Of a stretch of 64,000 nt of DNA, positions 60,041 to 64,000 are shown in pieces. The notes below the pieces were generated by a model that saw nothing but the letters and a program-made list of their open reading frames with translations, was not told the DNA's origin and did no database searches. Numbering within the stretch: position 1 is the stretch's first letter; each line of letters opens with the position of its first letter. Origin of the DNA: Fusobacterium ulcerans ATCC 49185 (GTDB lineage: Bacteria > Fusobacteriota > Fusobacteriia > Fusobacteriales > Fusobacteriaceae); assembly GCF_900683735.1 (NCBI RefSeq), contig NZ_LR215979.1:2480001-2544000 (forward strand), read 5' to 3'. A program made the translations under genes and the position numbers.

Positions 60041-61345
60041 TTAAATTGAATAAATAACTGCTCTTACTATTACATATATTATCATTACTATGGTTATTGA
60101 CATTCCATTTCTTATCATACTTTTTAAATCTTTTGAACGTGCCAATCCCATCTGTCCTATCATATCCCCAGTTGGATAAGCAAAAGACGTTATTTGTGAA
60201 CCAATCAGAAGTACAGTTCCCCATATTGTCATAGGTAAATTTATATCTACAACTATATTTTTGAATAAGTCATTCAATACAACTGATTGTGCTACCGCTG
60301 CCCCTGATACTCCAAATATTCCTACCAGAGTACTTATTATTATAAATCCTATATCTCCACTTATATCTATCAATGGCTTCAGCATATCTCCCAATGTAGT
60401 AAATGCTCCTGTCATTGTAACAAATTTCAAGAATGGATCATATAATACAAACATGAAGAACAGCCAGAACATTCTTGTTGCACCTTTTGTAAGGCTTCCT
60501 ATAATATCCATCATACTTCTTCCTGCTGCCAGTCCTGTTGTAAAAGCTACTGCAAGCATAACTACGATTGCATAGGCTGCTCCTGCTTTTGCATATATAC
60601 CATATGCAAGCATTCCTATCATTACTATGGCAAATACCATTGTTGCTTTATTTATCTCAGGTGTAGATACAAATTCTTCATCTTTATCCATATCCTCTGT
60701 TGAATACATTTCAATTCCTTCATACTGCTTCTGTACTTTTCTTCCTGTGTAATAAGTAGTTATAAGTACAAGAACAGCTACTGGTATACCTACATTAGCC
60801 AGATATGCTCCATATGTAAGACCTGTAAGTCCCATCAATGTAATTACTGGAGGAACAAATGGCCCTAGGAACAATCCACATGCTCCTGCTCCATGAAGGA
60901 TAACTGCTAATGCATTAGGTGTCAATCCAAAACTTGCAACTATTGGTATCAATATTGGTGCTATCATAGCATTTGCTCCTGCTAGAGTTCCCAATAGAGA
61001 AACCAGCAGAGTTGAAGTTCCCATTGTTACTATTATAGCTTGATTCTGACTTTTTATTCCTACTTTTTTTATTAGTATTTCTACTAGATTTCTGGCAACT
61101 TTTGTTTCAGTCAGCACTTCTCCCAATCCTGCTCCCATCATAATAATGAATCCAATAAGTCCCAAAAATGATTTCAGTCCATTTGCTATTTCATTTGATA
61201 AACTCACTGGTGTCTGCCCTGTCAAAACTGCTCCTACTAAAACGCAGATGATAACTGTTGAAAGCAGATTTTTCCCCTTAAATGCAAGGTACAAATAAAT
61301 AACTAGTGGTAAAAAACCTATTAATGCTGGTAATCCAAATATCAT
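60041..61345 (-). CDS. Secondary transporter, NhaC/ion-transporter superfamily type
   Basis: The 434-residue protein has about 11-12 membrane spans. Recognisable segments are GFIIMMGAGLGEVLTETKVARNLVEILIKKVG, TSTLLVSLLGTLAGANAMIAPILIPI and HGAGACGLFLGPFVPPVITLMG, followed by a soluble loop near residues 205-235 and a second hydrophobic half. This matches the broad Na+/H+ antiporter/anion-symporter group, but I cannot say which substrate. The operon with a D-aminoacylase and a serine hydrolase suggests import of D-amino-acid derivatives. GAGGAGGG precedes the ATG. Confidence 0.78.
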   Translation of the reverse strand: MIFGLPALIGFLPLVIYLYLAFKGKNLLSTVIICVLVGAVLTGQTPVSLSNEIANGLKSFLGLIGFIIMMGAGLGEVLTETKVARNLVEILIKKVGIKSQNQAIIVTMGTSTLLVSLLGTLAGANAMIAPILIPIVASFGLTPNALAVILHGAGACGLFLGPFVPPVITLMGLTGLTYGAYLANVGIPVAVLVLITTYYTGRKVQKQYEGIEMYSTEDMDKDEEFVSTPEINKATMVFAIVMIGMLAYGIYAKAGAAYAIVVMLAVAFTTGLAAGRSMMDIIGSLTKGATRMFWLFFMFVLYDPFLKFVTMTGAFTTLGDMLKPLIDISGDIGFIIISTLVGIFGVSGAAVAQSVVLNDLFKNIVVDINLPMTIWGTVLLIGSQITSFAYPTGDMIGQMGLARSKDLKSMIRNGMSITIVMIIYVIVRAVIYSI

Positions 61346-61372
61346 AAAATCCCTCCTCTGTGTTTTATAAAT

Positions 61373-61424
61373 AAAAAAGGTCTAAAATTCACGCATTCAA
61401 AAAGAAATGGTAGAATTTTAGACC
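61373..61424 (-). terminator. Terminator of the DUF3870 gene
   Basis: GGTCTAAAATTC and GAATTTTAGACC are perfect 12-base arms around a 22-base loop, followed on the minus strand by TTTTTTATTT. It isolates the DUF3870 gene from the transporter operon. Confidence 0.9.
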
Positions 61425-61459
61425 TTACTTACTTAAATGTTTAACTGTAAACAAGTGTT

Positions 61460-61768
61460 TTAATTCTTAGACTTTATATATTTTTTTATCGCATCTTTAT
61501 ATGCAACTATTATCGATTTTTGTGAACTTCCTAAATAAGTTCTTTCAACTTCTGCTATTATTTTATCCTGATCTTTTATAAAATTTTTTCCTATAAATAT
61601 CTCTCTCACAAAAGAATTAGTTATTTTCAGGATAGATGATACTTCTGTTTCTAATATAATATCGTCTTTATCTGATACTATAAATGCCAGAAAAAATTTA
61701 TTATAATTTTTAGTTATAGGATTATCTAAATTAGTTTTCGCATTTCCTACAATATATTTTTTATCCAT
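61460..61768 (-). CDS. DUF3870-family protein
   Basis: This 102-residue protein looks like the uncharacterised DUF3870 family: YIVGNAKTNLDNPITKNYNKFFLAFIVSDKDDIILETEVSSILKITNSFVREIFIGKNF and the family-typical EVERTYLGSSQKSIIVAYKDAIKKY ending. ATG 61768 is chosen, with GGAG suitably spaced; a TTG five codons earlier overlaps that site. Members are often beside amino-acid or D-aminoacylase-type metabolic operons, as here, but the function is unknown. The gene forms its own unit. Confidence 0.8.
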   Translation of the reverse strand: MDKKYIVGNAKTNLDNPITKNYNKFFLAFIVSDKDDIILETEVSSILKITNSFVREIFIGKNFIKDQDKIIAEVERTYLGSSQKSIIVAYKDAIKKYIKSKN

Positions 61769-61971
61769 TTTAATGTACTCCAATAACTATATTTTTTAAT
61801 AAAAAAACCATTTTGTAATTTATTCTAACATACTAAATTTTAAAAATCAAACTTTTATCTCTATTCCATTATATATATTTTAAATATATCTATTATACGA
61901 TTCAGATAAAATGTATATATAAATACTTTACTTATATCATTCAAATAAACTTAAAAAACTCTTTATATCTT

Positions 61972-62910
61972 TTAATATATCTTACATAATTCCTCTATCC
62001 ATTCTCTTCTTGCAATAACTTTTTTCCATTCCTCTGGTATATTTTCATATCCATAAAATAACCCTGCTAACCCTCCAACTACTGCTCCAGTAGTATCTGT
62101 ATCCTCACCAAGATTAACTCCTTTCAATACTGCTTCTTTATATGATGAGGTATTTAAAATACACCATATAGATGCTTCAAGAGTATCAACTACATAGCCT
62201 GAACTTTTTATTTCATTTTCAGTAAGATTTTTAAAATTATTATCAAATATTCTAGAATAATATTTTAATTCTTCTACATATTCCATTTTTTCTTCATAAA
62301 ATTTTTTAGCTTTACTAATCCCCTTATTAACAGCATCTATTAATAATCTTTCTCCTAAAAATATTTCATGAGCAATAGAAATATAAATTCCACATGCTAT
62401 CATACTTCTCTTGTGTTTATGAGTAAGTGAAGAAATATTATGTATAATATCCATAGCTTCCTCACTAAAAGTTATCTCTTTATATTTGTCACATAAATAA
62501 AATAATATTGGCAATATTCTCATTAATGATCCATTTCCATTATCAAATTCACTATCTCCACCACATTCTAGAGGATCTATTCCATCCCAATATCTGTAAA
62601 TAGCTTTTCTTGTTCCAATCCCTATATCAAAGCATTCTCCATATGGTGCATATTTTCCTTTTTCAAACCACTCTGCAAATTTTTCCATAATGTCTCTATA
62701 ATTTAAACCATTTTTTAAACTATCCAATAACGCTAATGCCATACTTGAATCATCTGACCAACTTCCTGCTGGAAGATTGTAAGTTCCATCACTTCTCATA
62801 TCTATCACAGGATTTCTTTTTAACTCTTCTCTTTTCATAAATTCTACTGGAACTCCCAATGCATCTCCAACACATAAGCCCATGATTCCATCTAAAACTT
62901 TATTTTTCAT
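61972..62910 (-). CDS. ADP-ribosylglycohydrolase (DraG family)
   Basis: The 312-residue protein has the DraG signatures: GLCVGDALGVPVEFMKREEL at the start, SWSDDSSMALALLDSL with metal-binding Asp residues, GNGSLMRILPI and the C-terminal GVNLGEDTDTTGAVVGGLAGLFYG that closes the dinuclear Mg/Mn site. The family removes ADP-ribose from arginine residues or from other acceptors. No ADP-ribosyltransferase gene is visible nearby. AAGGGGAATAGATTT precedes the ATG. It follows a DUF1524 protein with a terminator between. Confidence 0.93.
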   Translation of the reverse strand: MKNKVLDGIMGLCVGDALGVPVEFMKREELKRNPVIDMRSDGTYNLPAGSWSDDSSMALALLDSLKNGLNYRDIMEKFAEWFEKGKYAPYGECFDIGIGTRKAIYRYWDGIDPLECGGDSEFDNGNGSLMRILPILFYLCDKYKEITFSEEAMDIIHNISSLTHKHKRSMIACGIYISIAHEIFLGERLLIDAVNKGISKAKKFYEEKMEYVEELKYYSRIFDNNFKNLTENEIKSSGYVVDTLEASIWCILNTSSYKEAVLKGVNLGEDTDTTGAVVGGLAGLFYGYENIPEEWKKVIARREWIEELCKIY

Positions 62911-63009
62911 AAATCTATTCCCCTTTTTTCTTTTTATTCTATAAATAGTTATTTTATTTAAAAATTTGTATAATTTTAAATATATAAATTTTTAAATTCC
63001 TTAATATAA

Positions 63010-63043
63010 AACTGAGAAACCTTGTCTTAGTTTCTCAGTTTTT
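63010..63043 (-). terminator. Terminator after the DUF1524 gene
   Basis: AACTGAGAAAC and GTTTCTCAGTT are perfect 11-base arms around a nine-base loop, followed on the minus strand by TTATATT; the plus strand has TTTTTAAC. Confidence 0.88.
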
Positions 63044-63058
63044 AACTTTATTTTATAG

Positions 63059-64000
63059 TTATAAATTATTTGTATCCCATATTTTTTCAGCTAACTTACA
63101 ATATAATTCAGTTCTTTCTTTCACTTCTCTTTTATTAAAATCTTCTACTGAATGAAAATTAAAATTATTATCTTTTACAAAATTTGTAAAATTAGGATTT
63201 GAAATATATGTTTCTTCACACAAAGATTGAAGTAACAAATTTTCACCTTTGTATCTTATTTTTTTCTCTCTAAAATGTTTATCCCCTAAACTTTGATTTG
63301 TTCCATTTTGTAGTAATACTAAATTTCCTATTGAACTTCTTGTTACTTGAAAATCTTCCTCTGAATCAAAAGAACTTGAATAATCTTTAAAATTACTAGC
63401 TATTATATGTTCAAGTTCATAATCTTTCCCTTTTGCTTTATTCAAATATGAATCAATTCTTGAAGAATGCCCGCTTGCTTCTTCCACATAAGATGTTATT
63501 CTCGCTAGAAAATAATGTATTCTTCTTCTATTTTGCTTATTTAAATGATATTCCATTAGTCCTTCAAATTTATCTGATAAATTGTCTAAAAGATCTTTCA
63601 AACATTCTCTTAAAGTATTTAAATCTTTTGAATTTTCACGAATTTTTTTGACATAATTAAAAATTCTATATACTACTCCTGAATACCCTAAAAGCTTGTA
63701 GTTCACAATACTTCTTACAATAAAGATATCTATGAAAGTAGAAACCATCTTTATTTTTTTATCAACAATCTCATTAGAATCTGACAATTCAATTGCTGAT
63801 AAAATAAGCATAGATTGAAGTGTAAAATCCTGATTTGCATTACAATAAACTTCTTTAAAGTCTAAATCCAATTTTGTTTCTAATTCTTTTATTCTTAAAT
63901 ATACATCACTATATTTTTTTAAGTTCATCTCTATAAAGTTTTCAAAATCTTCTTTGTCCCTTAGTCCCACTTTATTTCTATTTTCTTTAATCCATTTATG
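63059..64000 (-). CDS. DUF1524 (GmrSD-like HNH) protein, C-terminal part, cut by window edge
   Basis: The frame stays open past base 64000, reading HKWIKENRNKVGLRDKEDF, so the GTG at 63970 is not a start. About 313 residues of C-terminal sequence are visible. They hold a long helical middle and an HNH-like DUF1524 motif: YELEHIIASNF with the HNH His, SSIGNLVLLQNGTNQSLGDKHFREKK and a final TELYCKLAEKIWDTNNL. In GmrSD-type modification-dependent restriction enzymes this region follows an N-terminal DUF262 nucleotide-hydrolysing domain, which would be outside the window. The protein may therefore be a type IV-like defence nuclease. Confidence 0.75.
   Translation of the reverse strand, partial: HKWIKENRNKVGLRDKEDFENFIEMNLKKYSDVYLRIKELETKLDLDFKEVYCNANQDFTLQSMLILSAIELSDSNEIVDKKIKMVSTFIDIFIVRSIVNYKLLGYSGVVYRIFNYVKKIRENSKDLNTLRECLKDLLDNLSDKFEGLMEYHLNKQNRRRIHYFLARITSYVEEASGHSSRIDSYLNKAKGKDYELEHIIASNFKDYSSSFDSEEDFQVTRSSIGNLVLLQNGTNQSLGDKHFREKKIRYKGENLLLQSLCEETYISNPNFTNFVKDNNFNFHSVEDFNKREVKERTELYCKLAEKIWDTNNL

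Noticed and set aside
63059-63970. Complete 303-residue protein starting at GTG 63970
   Set aside because: The reading frame continues without a stop to the window edge and no ribosome site precedes the GTG, so the gene is a C-terminal fragment of a longer protein.

Overview
The window looks like a chromosomal segment of a Gram-negative anaerobe of the Fusobacterium group. This is inferred from very low GC, TonB-dependent receptors with periplasmic binding proteins, reverse rubrerythrin, many radical-SAM and reductive enzymes, and the style of the housekeeping genes. No sequence search was possible, so the genus is an inference. Almost everything lies on the minus strand. I see no tRNA, rRNA, insertion sequence or CRISPR array.

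Region 1 (about 0.3-30 kb) is a corrinoid/cobalt island with four cobalamin riboswitches, each with a TTGACA-like promoter immediately upstream. Operon A (promoter 15.69 kb, reading leftwards) encodes a TonB receptor, a binding protein, a BtuC-type permease, a BtuD-type ATPase, CbiZ amidohydrolase, a CobN-type chelatase large subunit, a SPASM radical-SAM enzyme, ChlI-like and ChlD-like AAA+ subunits and a TIM-barrel protein. A NifX-like protein follows, behind a Fur-box-like site. Operon B (promoter 22.81 kb) encodes a second TonB receptor, a second binding protein and a second CobN, but no ChlI/ChlD. The two riboswitch leaders are close duplicates. A third riboswitch, on the plus strand at 23.1 kb, controls a single unrecognised 138-residue protein. 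A fourth, at 30.0 kb, controls a five-gene Nik/Opp-type ABC importer, a candidate cobalt or corrinoid transporter. Between them, at 23.85-24.1 kb, lies a strongly structured segment with its own promoter and terminator, probably a small RNA, possibly 6S-like. Together these genes suggest outer-membrane and inner-membrane uptake of a corrinoid or related tetrapyrrole, side-chain remodelling by CbiZ, and metal insertion or removal by CobN/ChlI/ChlD.

Region 2 (30.3-35.2 kb) is housekeeping: recG, yebC, 5-formyltetrahydrofolate cyclo-ligase, a uracil-DNA-glycosylase-like protein and a WalJ-type metallo-hydrolase.

Region 3 (35.2-45.2 kb) is peptide and amino-acid metabolism: two tandem orphan oligopeptide-binding proteins carrying a duplicated palindromic tail, an S66 peptidase, a threonine-aldolase-type PLP enzyme, and a plus-strand operon of an unidentified transporter with two M20 amidohydrolases.

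Region 4 (45.2-54.3 kb) mixes redox and regulation: an iron-sulfur flavoprotein divergent from an HxlR regulator, a methyltransferase, reverse rubrerythrin, a cluster of nucleosidase, SPL-like radical-SAM enzyme and short-chain dehydrogenase, a MarR-GNAT pair with clear operators, a TrkH potassium transporter, and a ferredoxin-nitroreductase.

Region 5 (54.3-64 kb) holds a GntR/FCD regulator, an M29-like peptidase, the glutamate symporter GltS, an operon of a transporter, a class-A-lactamase-like hydrolase and a D-aminoacylase, a DUF3870 protein, an ADP-ribosylglycohydrolase, and the C-terminal part of a GmrSD-like DUF1524 protein cut by the right edge. The left edge cuts proS.
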